In this document: one piece after another, positions 38,082-46,043 of the stretch
Layout: the number at the start of each line of letters is the position of its first letter
How positions within the stretch are numbered: position 1 is the first letter of the stretch
Assembly: GCA_001443455.1 (NCBI GenBank)
Contig: LDXO01000002.1
Coordinates: 89,865-153,864, forward strand
DNA length: 64,000 nucleotides
Source: Deltaproteobacteria bacterium CSP1-8
Lineage (GTDB): Bacteria > Desulfobacterota > Deferrimicrobia > Deferrimicrobiales > Deferrimicrobiaceae
Direction of reading: 5' to 3'
The notes under the pieces: generated by a model
What the model saw: the letters and a program-made list of their open reading frames with translations, nothing else
Database searches by the model: none
Told to the model about the DNA's origin: nothing
Program-made: the position numbers and the translations under genes

Positions 38082-39745
38082 ATCCGCTCCGGTGCCGAGA
38101 CTCCGATCAGGGAGAGGCCGGTGGAGACGATATTCCGGACGGCCCTGGCGAGAGCAAGCCGTCCCTGGGTGCGTTCGGGGGTTTCTCCGAGAAACCGATG
38201 GTTATGGTAAAACGCATGGAACTCGCGGGACAGATCCAACAGATAGAAGGGAACCCGGTGCGGTTCGCGCGCCCGCGCGGATTCGGAGACGACGTCGGGA
38301 AATCGTGCCACCTTCTTCATCAGGCTTACCTCGTCGGGCAGGGAAAGCACGGACAAGGAGGGAGAATCCGAGGGAACGACATCGCTCGCGGATGCTTCCC
38401 GGAAGATGCTGCAGATCCTTGCGTGCACGTACTGGATGTAATACACGGGGTTCTCGCTCGACCGTGTCTTGGCCAGGGTGAGGTCGAAATCGAGGTGGGA
38501 ATGGAAACTCCGGAGCAGGTAGAAAAAGCGAGCGGCATCCACCCCGACCTCATCAACTACTTGACTTAATGTGGTAAAATTCCCTGAACGGGTAGACATT
38601 TGTACTGCGGCCCCTTCACGAACAAGCGTCACGAACTGCACGAGCAAAATCTCGAGCCGGCTGTCGTCCTCCCCGAGTCCGCGGAGCGCCGCGGAGAGCC
38701 TGGGTGCGTACCCGTGGTGGTCGGCCCCCCAAATATCGATCACCTTCGGAAACTCCCGCCGGAACTTCTGCCGATGGTAGGCAAGGTCCGAGGCGAAATA
38801 GGTCGCCCGGCCGTCGGCACGCACAAGGACGCGGTCCTTCTCGTCCCCGTGGGATTCGCTCTTGAAATATACCGCCCCTTCGGATTCATACAGTTGTCCG
38901 CGGTTGCGCAGTTCGTCCACGATGGCCGCAACGGCACCGCTTTCGTGGAGATCTCCTTCCCGGAACCAGTGGTCGAAACGAACGCGGAACGCTTCGAGGT
39001 CCCTTCGTATTCCATCGAGGATCCGGTCGCACCCGACCTTCCGGAAAACGGGGGTCGCCTCCTCCTCGGTGGCCGACAGGTACCGCTCGCCTACCTCGTC
39101 GCGGAACTCGCGGGCGAGTTCCAGGAGGTACTCTCCGCGATACCCGTCTTCCGGTAGCTCGGCTTTCCTCCCGCACACCTGCTGGTACCTTGCGTACAGG
39201 GATTTCCCCATCTTGTCGATCTGGGTCCCCACGTCGTTCACGTAATACTCGGTCGTTACCCGGCAGCCGGTGAAGGCAAGGATTCTCGCAAGCGCATCCC
39301 CCACGGCCGCTCCCCGGCCGTGCCCCACGTGGAGGGGGCCGGTCGGATTCGCCGAGACGAACTCGAGAAGAACCCTTTCCCCGTCCGCTTGCTCTGCGGC
39401 CCCGAACCGCTCCCCCTTTTTCAGGGCGGTCGCCAGGACTTCACGCCAGGCGTTGTCGGACAGCACGATATTGATGAATCCCGGCCCGGCCACGGAAAGA
39501 TCCCGGAACCAGCCTTGCCTGTCTTCCCGCCGGATGGAATCGAGAAGCCCCGTCGCCACGTCCCTGGGTTTTTTCTTCAGGTGGCCTGCCAGTTGCAGCG
39601 CTGCATTCGTGGAAAAATCCCCGTGCTCCTCCTGCCTCGGAATCTCCACCGTTACGGGGATTTCCCCGGGAACCCCCCACTCTTCCAATTTCCGTTTTAT
39701 TCCTGACCGGATGAGGGATTCGGTGATCTTGCGGACGTCCAACAC
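38078..39745 (-). CDS. argS: Arginyl-tRNA synthetase
   Basis: 555 residues, class I. The Arg-tRNA-specific N-terminal domain is followed by the HIGH-like signature in FVSANPTGPLHVGHGRGAA near residue 130 and a weakened KMSKS-type loop (QMSTRSGNF). The C-terminal DALR anticodon domain includes REFHAFYHNHRFLG and ends SLIGVSAPERM. The start is GTG at 39745. It is the first gene after a promoter and leads the long argS-trp-accD-lptD-lepA run. Confidence 0.95.
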   Translation of the reverse strand: MLDVRKITESLIRSGIKRKLEEWGVPGEIPVTVEIPRQEEHGDFSTNAALQLAGHLKKKPRDVATGLLDSIRREDRQGWFRDLSVAGPGFINIVLSDNAWREVLATALKKGERFGAAEQADGERVLLEFVSANPTGPLHVGHGRGAAVGDALARILAFTGCRVTTEYYVNDVGTQIDKMGKSLYARYQQVCGRKAELPEDGYRGEYLLELAREFRDEVGERYLSATEEEATPVFRKVGCDRILDGIRRDLEAFRVRFDHWFREGDLHESGAVAAIVDELRNRGQLYESEGAVYFKSESHGDEKDRVLVRADGRATYFASDLAYHRQKFRREFPKVIDIWGADHHGYAPRLSAALRGLGEDDSRLEILLVQFVTLVREGAAVQMSTRSGNFTTLSQVVDEVGVDAARFFYLLRSFHSHLDFDLTLAKTRSSENPVYYIQYVHARICSIFREASASDVVPSDSPSLSVLSLPDEVSLMKKVARFPDVVSESARAREPHRVPFYLLDLSREFHAFYHNHRFLGETPERTQGRLALARAVRNIVSTGLSLIGVSAPERM

Positions 39746-39783
39746 GCTCCCCGAAAACGCGAAAATGACTTTGAAGGTAATAC

Positions 39784-39810
39784 GTTATAGCCAGCGGAGA
39801 GGGAAGTCAA
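39784..39810 (-). promoter_or_regulatory. Promoter for the argS-trp-lepB run
   Basis: Minus-strand TTGACT (39805-39810) and TATAAC (39784-39789) are good matches but only 15 bases apart, shorter than ideal. It lies in the only sizeable gap upstream of 19 kb of coupled genes, about 40 bases before the argS GTG. Confidence 0.45.
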
Positions 39811-39901
39811 CGTCTAACGCGCATTCCGCATTCTGGCAAGAATGGACGACCCCCGACCCCTTCCTGTCCCCGGAACGGGCACCCGCACCCCGTGTCGGAA
39901 T

Positions 39902-39929
39902 AAAAAAGCCCAGCGGATTGCGGGGCTTT
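39902..39929 (-). terminator. Intrinsic terminator after the cold-shock gene
   Basis: Minus-strand AAAGCCC (39923-39929) pairs with GGGCTTT (reaching into 39905-39911) over an 11-base loop and runs into a six-T tract. It separates the cold-shock gene from the argS promoter. Confidence 0.85.
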
Positions 39930-39964
39930 GCGTCGTCTTTCCCGCTAATTCGCCGGGCAGGGGG

Positions 39965-40171
39965 TTACTGCATGCAGACAACTTCTGCCGCCTGAAGTCC
40001 TTTCGGGGTTTCCATCACGGTGTACTGGACCGGCTGCCCCTCCCTGAGCGTCCGGTACCCCTCCATCCGGATCGCCGTATAATGGACGAAGACGTCCTTG
40101 TCTCCCTCCTGTTCGATGAACCCGTACCCCTTCGTCTCGTTGAACCACTTCACCTTTCCGGTGCGCATCAT
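39965..40171 (-). CDS. Cold-shock domain protein (CspA family)
   Basis: 68 residues, a single OB-fold RNA chaperone. RNP-1 is KGYGFIEQ and RNP-2 is KDVFVHYTAI, within the pattern GKVKWFNETKGYGFIEQ. Two ATGs are adjacent (40171 and 40168); GGGAGG seven bases before the first favours it. Its C-terminus is unusual in ending VVCMQ. It is monocistronic with its own promoter and terminator. Confidence 0.95.
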   Translation of the reverse strand: MMRTGKVKWFNETKGYGFIEQEGDKDVFVHYTAIRMEGYRTLREGQPVQYTVMETPKGLQAAEVVCMQ

Positions 40172-40205
40172 GGACGGACCTCCCAGAGGCGGTTGGTTTG
40201 CCTCT

Positions 40206-40235
40206 CCAATACCACAAGGGGAAAAGCCGTGTCAA
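40206..40235 (-). promoter_or_regulatory. Promoter of the cold-shock gene
   Basis: Perfect minus-strand TTGACA (40230-40235), 18-base spacer, then TATTGG (40206-40211). A 6-base palindrome (GAATAT/ATATTC, 40247-40262) lies just upstream, over the stop of the cyclase gene. The leader to the ATG is short, about 30 bases. Confidence 0.6.
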
Positions 40236-40260
40236 TCAACAGCACCGAATATACGAATAT

Positions 40261-42375
40261 TCAAGCCGGTTCCCCGTAAACGGTCGTGCGGTTTCTCCCC
40301 CCCTGTTTGGACCGATACAGGGCTTCGTCGGCATGCTCCAAAAGTTCCCTGCCGTCCCTGCTGCGGGACGGGTAGCACGCGATCCCGAGGGAGGCGGTGA
40401 CCCCTGCCTCCTTGCCGCCGAATTCGAACTTGGTCTGCCCGATGATGAGCCGCAACCGCTCCGCCACCTGGATCGCTTTCTCCCGGTCCGCCTCGTGAAG
40501 GTACAGGACAAATTCTTCCCCCCCGTACCTCCCTGCCATGTCCGCCTTCCGGATCGTTTTCCGTATGATTATCGATATGTTCTTCAGCACCTCATCGCCC
40601 GCCGGATGCCCATAGGTGTCATTGATGCGTTTGAAATGATCGATATCGACCATGATCACGGCGCATTCATACCGGCCGTCGAGCCTCGAAAGGACGCTCG
40701 ACAGCCGTTCCCGGAAGGTCTTCTGGTTCAATAGCCCCGTGAGGCCGTCGTTCGTGGCCCTCTCCTCCAGCGTCTCGATGTGAAGCGCGTGGGATATTCC
40801 CATGCGCATGATCGCGAGGATCTCCTTGACCGTCTCCGCGTCCCTTTTGTGGTAACTGCGGTTTTCCCGTGAGCAACACGCGAGTATCCCCCGGAATCCT
40901 CCGGCGCCTTGCACGGGAACAAGGAGGTAGGCATCCTCGTCCTCCCGGGTCCATTTCCCGGGGAGGACGGGGTGCTTCCCGGGCGACGTCCTGACACCGG
41001 AGAATATCCGGTGGACGTTGTTCTTCAGCACCCACTCGGCATAGGTCCCGCCTAGCCCGGTCCAGGCCTCTTCCCCACGCCCGCCGAAAGGCGGGACTCC
41101 GTTCTCCTGTCCCGATGTCCCCCACACCACCCGCCCGCGGCATCTCCTCTCCTCCGCCTCGACCAGCAAGACCCTGTCGGCTCCCAGTTGCAGCCGGATC
41201 TGTTCCGCGGTCGTCTTGTACACCTCCCGGCGCGGCGACGAGCTCTCCGCCCCGCCCGCCGAACTTTTCTCCGCCGCCTCCGCGATCGTCCGGGCGAGCC
41301 GGTTGAAACCGACTTGTCGTTCAAGGAGCCTCTCGTCGCGGAACCTCCTCCGGGTCCCGGCAACCTCCCTCGCGATGAAAAAGGCGCCCATCTCGAGTAC
41401 GGGTACGACGGGATCGGTCCATTTCCCCTCTCCGAACCGTAACGCGAGGATCGCTCCCTCTTCCGTCCCGTCGCCAAGGACGGGGACGGCGGCTACCCCT
41501 GACGGACGATCCCGTTTTCCGTCCTTCCGGAGTCCCCACCGGAAGGATTCCTCCCCCTCCGCGAAAAATTCGCGGCGGAAGATCATCGCTTCCTGCAGGG
41601 GGACGTAGGAATCCGGAATCTCCTGTTCCTGATCGTGGCGGCTGGCTCCCTTCGGTCGGGGAACAATGTGCCGTGCCACGAGCGGACTTCCCGGGACGTG
41701 GGAGGTGGATACATACATGACCCGGTCGGCCCCGGAAATCGGAAGAATCCCCTCGAGAATTCTCTGGATTCCTTCCCCCGACTCTTCCTCCCGGCTTGCG
41801 GGTGGATTGTCCCCTTCCCCGGTAAGGACGATGGAGCGGCCCCCGCCGATCGGCTTTCGGGCAACCATTTCCCCGTTTCCCGTCATCATCTTGTTCCGGA
41901 CTGCCCGCCCCGTCACCATCCCGAGCACCGCCAAGGCGGCGATGGAGGCGGATGTCCCGGTTCCCCCGAATCCGGCAAGAGGGGACCAGGACAGCCAGAC
42001 AAACGCGGAAAAAGCGTATATCGCGGCGGGGAGAGCGGGGAGAAGAAAAGAGATCGCGGGGAAGACCGCGGCGGGAACGATTCTCGATGATGCAACCGCG
42101 GAAGACAATGCATGAAGTTCCAGGAGGGCCGTCACACCCCAGGCGACCTGGGAGAGGATGTCGGGGAGATGGTTCTCCCTCCGGGAGGTTGCCAGGTCGC
42201 GGAATACGAGGAACCCTGCCGCGATGAACGCCGACACCGTCCAGCCGGTTGTCCATTCTCCCAGGAATCCGGAACGGAGGAAGGAAAATGACGAAAGATG
42301 AAGGAGCGCGAGGACGGGCAGAAAACCGTTACGGGCGGCTCTTCTTGCCGCGGGGTACGGGAGGGGAAGCTGCAT
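40261..42375 (-). CDS. Membrane diguanylate cyclase with GAF-like sensors
   Basis: 704 residues. About five membrane helices fill residues 15-170 (for example VPAAVFPAISFLLPALPAAI). Two GAF-like regions follow, then a C-terminal GGDEF domain (from NDGLTGLLNQKTF; VDIDHFKRINDTYGHPAGD). The active site reads GGEEF and the product-inhibition site RKAD lies five residues before it, so it should make c-di-GMP and be feedback inhibited. The ATG at 42375 lies 47 bases inside the FtsB-like gene, but no nearer start exists before the first helix. Its input signal is unknown. Confidence 0.88.
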   Translation of the reverse strand: MQLPLPYPAARRAARNGFLPVLALLHLSSFSFLRSGFLGEWTTGWTVSAFIAAGFLVFRDLATSRRENHLPDILSQVAWGVTALLELHALSSAVASSRIVPAAVFPAISFLLPALPAAIYAFSAFVWLSWSPLAGFGGTGTSASIAALAVLGMVTGRAVRNKMMTGNGEMVARKPIGGGRSIVLTGEGDNPPASREEESGEGIQRILEGILPISGADRVMYVSTSHVPGSPLVARHIVPRPKGASRHDQEQEIPDSYVPLQEAMIFRREFFAEGEESFRWGLRKDGKRDRPSGVAAVPVLGDGTEEGAILALRFGEGKWTDPVVPVLEMGAFFIAREVAGTRRRFRDERLLERQVGFNRLARTIAEAAEKSSAGGAESSSPRREVYKTTAEQIRLQLGADRVLLVEAEERRCRGRVVWGTSGQENGVPPFGGRGEEAWTGLGGTYAEWVLKNNVHRIFSGVRTSPGKHPVLPGKWTREDEDAYLLVPVQGAGGFRGILACCSRENRSYHKRDAETVKEILAIMRMGISHALHIETLEERATNDGLTGLLNQKTFRERLSSVLSRLDGRYECAVIMVDIDHFKRINDTYGHPAGDEVLKNISIIIRKTIRKADMAGRYGGEEFVLYLHEADREKAIQVAERLRLIIGQTKFEFGGKEAGVTASLGIACYPSRSRDGRELLEHADEALYRSKQGGRNRTTVYGEPA

Positions 42376-42679
42376 CCTCTTTCCGGTCCAGTGGGATAAC
42401 GATCTCCTTCTTGCCCATGAGTCCGAGCTCGCCGCGGGCGATCTCCTCGATGTACGAAGGATTGGAGCGAAGGTTCTCCACCTCCTTCCGGAGCCGCTCG
42501 TTCTCCTCGCGAAGTCTGGCGTTTTCGGCGCCGAGCTGCTTCTGCTTCCCGTACAGGTTGCGGGTGCTGATGATGCCCACCTCTCCGAAGAAGGCAAACA
42601 GGAGGGCCAGCAGGGCAATTCCTCCGATGGCCAGGAACGGCCAGCGCTTCTTCAGCCACGGTTTTGTCTCGTGAAACAA
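42329..42679 (-). CDS. FtsB/DivIC-like septum initiator protein
   Basis: 116 residues: one N-terminal membrane helix (FLAIGGIALLALLFAFFG) then a coiled coil (KQKQLGAENARLREENERLR) and the NPSYIEEIARGELGLMGKKE segment typical of FtsB/DivIC. It probably bridges divisome components in the inner membrane and periplasm. The best start is TTG at 42679, eight bases after the flavoprotein stop; the longer frame upstream overlaps that gene and has no homology. The polar tail (after IPLDRKED) overlaps the cyclase start. Confidence 0.75.
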   Translation of the reverse strand: MFHETKPWLKKRWPFLAIGGIALLALLFAFFGEVGIISTRNLYGKQKQLGAENARLREENERLRKEVENLRSNPSYIEEIARGELGLMGKKEIVIPLDRKEDAASPPVPRGKKSRP

Positions 42680-42686
42680 TCCGGCG

Positions 42687-43967
42687 TCACCCAAACAGAA
42701 TCCCTTTGGAAAGTTCGTAGATGGACCGGGGTGTGAACGCCTCCCTCGCGATGGCCCGGTACGGAGCATCCCCGGCGAACACCGACCAGAGAATGTGTGC
42801 CTGCGACCCCTTTCGGGCTGCAGCTTCGCCGGACACGCATTTGAGGTAGGCCTCCGAGAACCGTCCTTTCCGGAGGATTCCCTCGTAGACGCCGAAGAGC
42901 GCCTTGCCCCAGATATTATCATAGCGGAATTGCCGGATGCACGGTCGGTAGAAATGGTTCCTCAGGTCCTTTGCCGATATGCCGGACCGGAGGATCCCCT
43001 CCGCCAGGATGCGGGAGGTGTCGTGGGAGGACTCGATCCCGTTTTTCAGGTATCGCGATATGAACGCGTCCCCCACGATCGCAACCCGGTCCGAAAACGG
43101 GTTCCGGGCGATGCCGACCGGGACTTTCGGGTGACAATGGCAAAGCACCTTCGTGCCGGGGGGGAGCAGTCCGGAAAGGACGGGGTTTTCCGCCCGTTCG
43201 CGTTCGAGATCCGCGATCCGGACGTGCTCGCCGATTCCCGTCAGCGTAAGGAAGTTGTCTTTCGGGGTGATGGCGAGGAAACGAATCGCCTTTCCCCGGG
43301 CGGGGACGATATGGATCCGGTTCCTGAGCCTGTCCACGATGAATTCGTTTTCCGCCGGCAGCTCGGCCTGGACGGTATGCCACGTTCGAGGGGGCACGTA
43401 CCCCATCGCCATCATTCTCGTGATCACGCTGTTCACGCCAAAAGCCCCGACCAGAAAATCGAACTTCCGGGTCTGCCCGTCGGCAGTCGCCACGCGGAAT
43501 CCAGCGGGAATTCGCCGTACGCTTTCCACACGCTCATGGACAAACTCCGCCCCCCGGGCCACCGCCGCATCGAGCAGGAACTGGTCGAAGCTTTTCCGTC
43601 CCCCCGGGGACACGACCGGGCCTCCGCCCCGAAAAACGGTATAGATCTCGCCTCGCTGGGGGTTCACAACGTTCACCGAGATATCTCTCCCGTGGATCTC
43701 GTACCCGTCGGCGATCCGCCGGATTACCCTTTCATCCAGGGTCAGACCGAGACGCTTGATCTTATTCACCATTTCTCCGCCGATCGCTCCGGCGCACATG
43801 TTGCACCCCGACGGCCCCGAGCATTCGAACGTTTTCCGGTCGAACAGGGTGATCCCTGCGGCCCGTCCCGATTCCTTGAGAAGGGTGAGGAAATGAAGCG
43901 CGAAGAAGGTGCCTGCCGGGCCGGCTCCGATGACTCCGACCATTCCCCCGTCGGGTAAGGATGTCAT
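42687..43967 (-). CDS. FAD-dependent oxidoreductase, geranylgeranyl-reductase-like
   Basis: 426 residues with an N-terminal Rossmann FAD motif (VGVIGAGPAGTFFALHF), a second FAD motif in SDRVAIVGDAFISRYLKNGI and the general layout of geranylgeranyl-reductase-like flavoproteins. A Cys motif SGCNMCAGAIGGEMV near residue 55 could bind a metal or form a redox disulfide. Such enzymes reduce isoprenoid double bonds in lipids or quinones. The substrate cannot be assigned. It follows the PEGA-domain gene with a one-base gap. Confidence 0.75.
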   Translation of the reverse strand: MTSLPDGGMVGVIGAGPAGTFFALHFLTLLKESGRAAGITLFDRKTFECSGPSGCNMCAGAIGGEMVNKIKRLGLTLDERVIRRIADGYEIHGRDISVNVVNPQRGEIYTVFRGGGPVVSPGGRKSFDQFLLDAAVARGAEFVHERVESVRRIPAGFRVATADGQTRKFDFLVGAFGVNSVITRMMAMGYVPPRTWHTVQAELPAENEFIVDRLRNRIHIVPARGKAIRFLAITPKDNFLTLTGIGEHVRIADLERERAENPVLSGLLPPGTKVLCHCHPKVPVGIARNPFSDRVAIVGDAFISRYLKNGIESSHDTSRILAEGILRSGISAKDLRNHFYRPCIRQFRYDNIWGKALFGVYEGILRKGRFSEAYLKCVSGEAAARKGSQAHILWSVFAGDAPYRAIAREAFTPRSIYELSKGILFG

Positions 43968-43968
43968 G

Positions 43969-45219
43969 TCAGAAATTCACCCCGATCGTTCCCGTGGAGC
44001 TTGCGGAGCTACCCCCCCCTCCGCCACCCCCGATGCCGACCGCAAGCCCCGCGGCGGCCGCTCCCAGCAAAGTCCAGATCCACCATTTCCGGTACCACGG
44101 AGATCCCGCCGTTTCCGCAGCGGCCTTTGCCGGCCAGCCTGCCTTTGCGAGCATTTCCACGGCGGATGCGGCGACCGGCTCGTATCCGGCGTCCTCTTCG
44201 GGGAACACGATCGTCCCCAGCAGCTGCGGCGTCTCCTCCCCCCGTGCCTGGGAGAGGACGCGCAAAACCGGCCCCTGCCTGCCCTCCTCGAGCAATAAAA
44301 GAGCAACCCTTTCCGCTCCCGATCCGGCCATCATCCGGGAAAGCATGGGCCCCGCTTCTTTTCCGTCGGGGGAGGATGACAATAGTTCCGCGAGGGCGGC
44401 GTTCCTGTCGCGGACGAGGGAAAATTCCAACGCCTCGGAATCGCCCGGAAGCCACTGTCCCGTCCTTCCGCTCCGCTGGTACCCTTCGGCGAACACCCGC
44501 ACCCGGACGGGACCCGATGCGTTGACGTGGACTCGACCCGGCGTCGTCCCCGCCTCCTTGCCGTCCAGGAAGATCCTCGCACCCGAGGGGAGGGAGCTCA
44601 CGAAAAGTTCGGCCTGCGGGGGCGGACGCTCCCCGGAGCGTTTCCACGCCGCGAGGAACAGAGGGGAAAAGATGGCGGGGTCCGGCTCGAACTCCGGACG
44701 GAGAACCCGGGAGCGCGCCAGCATTTCCTCCGCTTTTCCCGTGTTGCCTTCCCACAGGGCAAGGAGTCCCCTCCGGAGGAACACCTCCGCGAGGAACGGT
44801 CGCGTCGTTTCTCCGAACCGGAAGGAGCGCGCAAGGGTTTCCGCTTCGGCAAGTCGTTCGGCCGCCTTCTTCGTCTCCATCCTGTCCGTGAGGCGAATCG
44901 CTTCCCCGAGTTTCGCCGCGATCGTCTCGAGGGCCTTTCCGTCGGCAACGGGAATCGCCTCCTCCGTTGCGGTCCCGGCGTCATCGGACGGTTTTGGCGA
45001 CACCCACCGGACGCGCAATCCCTTCTCCAGCAAAGTTTGTATCGACCCCAGCTTCTGTTTCGCAACCTCTTGCGGGATGGTGGCGGCGGACACCTTCAAC
45101 AGAACACAGGGCTCGGCGGGCGGCTCCGCCCTCGACGGAGGCGCCACTTGTGCGCCTGCAAGGAAGATCAGGGACAAAAAGAGGGCAAGAGACTTAGGTG
45201 CGCTTGACGTAAATTTCAT
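43969..45219 (-). CDS. PEGA-domain secreted/membrane protein
   Basis: 416 residues. A signal peptide (KSLALFLSLIFLAGAQVA with a likely cut near PSRA) is followed by an alpha-helical, TPR-like region. Residues about 210-255 form a PEGA domain (AELFVSSLPSGARIFLDGKE). A C-terminal membrane helix (WIWTLLGAAAAGLAVGIG) leads to a run of seven glycines and a Ser-rich tail. It is probably anchored in the envelope; PEGA domains are linked with surface or S-layer-like proteins but no function is proven. The ATG at 45219 lies 26 bases inside the dtxR end, the first start giving a clean signal peptide. Confidence 0.72.
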   Translation of the reverse strand: MKFTSSAPKSLALFLSLIFLAGAQVAPPSRAEPPAEPCVLLKVSAATIPQEVAKQKLGSIQTLLEKGLRVRWVSPKPSDDAGTATEEAIPVADGKALETIAAKLGEAIRLTDRMETKKAAERLAEAETLARSFRFGETTRPFLAEVFLRRGLLALWEGNTGKAEEMLARSRVLRPEFEPDPAIFSPLFLAAWKRSGERPPPQAELFVSSLPSGARIFLDGKEAGTTPGRVHVNASGPVRVRVFAEGYQRSGRTGQWLPGDSEALEFSLVRDRNAALAELLSSSPDGKEAGPMLSRMMAGSGAERVALLLLEEGRQGPVLRVLSQARGEETPQLLGTIVFPEEDAGYEPVAASAVEMLAKAGWPAKAAAETAGSPWYRKWWIWTLLGAAAAGLAVGIGGGGGGGSSASSTGTIGVNF

Positions 45220-45841
45220 CCGTAATGTCCTTGTCGACGGCAACGGTAGTCTCGCCGATTTCCAGAACGAAGGAGGGATTTTTCTGGAGGAGGCGTACGC
45301 GGCTGCCGGGGACGATCCCGAGAGAGCTCAGTTTGTCGAGTCGCTTTCTCGACTTCGGGGTGATGAACACGATCCGGACTTCCTCGCCCAGGACGGCGTC
45401 CGACAAGCGGGTCACGAGCGGCTTGATCTCGGTGCGGATCTTGTCGCAGCATTCCCCCCGGGGGATCGGTCTCCCGTGGGGGCAGACCGGCGGGTGCCCC
45501 AGGAACGTGCAGACGCTCTCGGTCACGGTTTTCGTGAGGATGTGCTCGAACTTGCAGGCGCTGCTCTCGACCTGGTTGTTGTCGAGGTCGAACAGGTTGT
45601 TGAGCAGCACCTCCGCCAGGCGGTGCCTCCGGATGATCACCCGCGCGCGCTCCTCCCCCGGCTTGGTGAGCCTGACGTCATCGCCCGACGACTCCACAAG
45701 CCCCGCGGCGGCGAGTTCTTCGATGAGCCTCTCCGGCTGGTCCTCTTCCGTCCTCCGGAGGAGCTGGGACCGGGTCGCCCTCCCTTCCTCGCGGAGGGTC
45801 CACACGAGCTCGAGGATTTCGTCCTGTCCGTAATCGGTCAT
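45194..45841 (-). CDS. DtxR-family metal-dependent regulator with FeoA-like domain
   Basis: 215 residues. An N-terminal winged helix (EILELVWTLREEGRATRSQL; RLTKPGEERARVIIRRHRLAEVLL) is followed by the metal-binding/dimer domain with ESSACKFEHILTKTVTE and PPVCPHGRPIPRGECC. A C-terminal SH3/FeoA-like domain (RLDKLSSLGIVPGSRVRLLQ) closes the protein. DtxR, IdeR and MntR proteins repress iron or manganese uptake when the metal is bound. The start overlaps the small Cys-rich gene (ATGA). Adjacency to fur and feoB implies iron, and the FeoA-like domain may double for the missing feoA. Confidence 0.9.
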   Translation of the reverse strand: MTDYGQDEILELVWTLREEGRATRSQLLRRTEEDQPERLIEELAAAGLVESSGDDVRLTKPGEERARVIIRRHRLAEVLLNNLFDLDNNQVESSACKFEHILTKTVTESVCTFLGHPPVCPHGRPIPRGECCDKIRTEIKPLVTRLSDAVLGEEVRIVFITPKSRKRLDKLSSLGIVPGSRVRLLQKNPSFVLEIGETTVAVDKDITDEIYVKRT

Positions 45842-46026
45842 CGTCGGGATCCTTTCGCAAACAGGGATCGAACGAAATTCACCACCTTCGACTCGGGCAC
45901 GGGAAACGAGTAACGGCATCGGGGGCAACAGACGAGGGAGCAGCTTTTTCCCATGGGGCACCCGGTCCGGCAACCGCGCTCTTCCGTGTCTATCCCATAT
46001 TGGCAAAGAGGGCACCGGATTTTCAA
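45838..46026 (-). CDS. Small Cys-rich protein between feoB and dtxR
   Basis: 62 residues starting at TTG 46026 with GGGGGAG about five bases upstream. It has eight cysteines in CxxC-type pairs: IRCPLCQYGI, GCRTGCPMG, SCSLVCCPRCRYSFP. The arrangement looks like a two-site zinc or iron-binding knuckle. Similar small proteins occur beside feoB genes in deltaproteobacteria as far as I recall. It has no membrane helix, so it is not the usual FeoC or FeoB-associated membrane peptide. The ATGA overlap with dtxR and 17-base gap to feoB place it in iron transport; its role is unknown. Confidence 0.7.
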   Translation of the reverse strand: MKIRCPLCQYGIDTEERGCRTGCPMGKSCSLVCCPRCRYSFPVPESKVVNFVRSLFAKGSRR

Positions 46027-46043
46027 GAACTCTCCCCCTCCCG

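Noticed and set aside
39746-39964. A riboswitch or small RNA in front of argS
   Set aside because: Only a terminator and a promoter are recognisable; no conserved RNA fold was seen.
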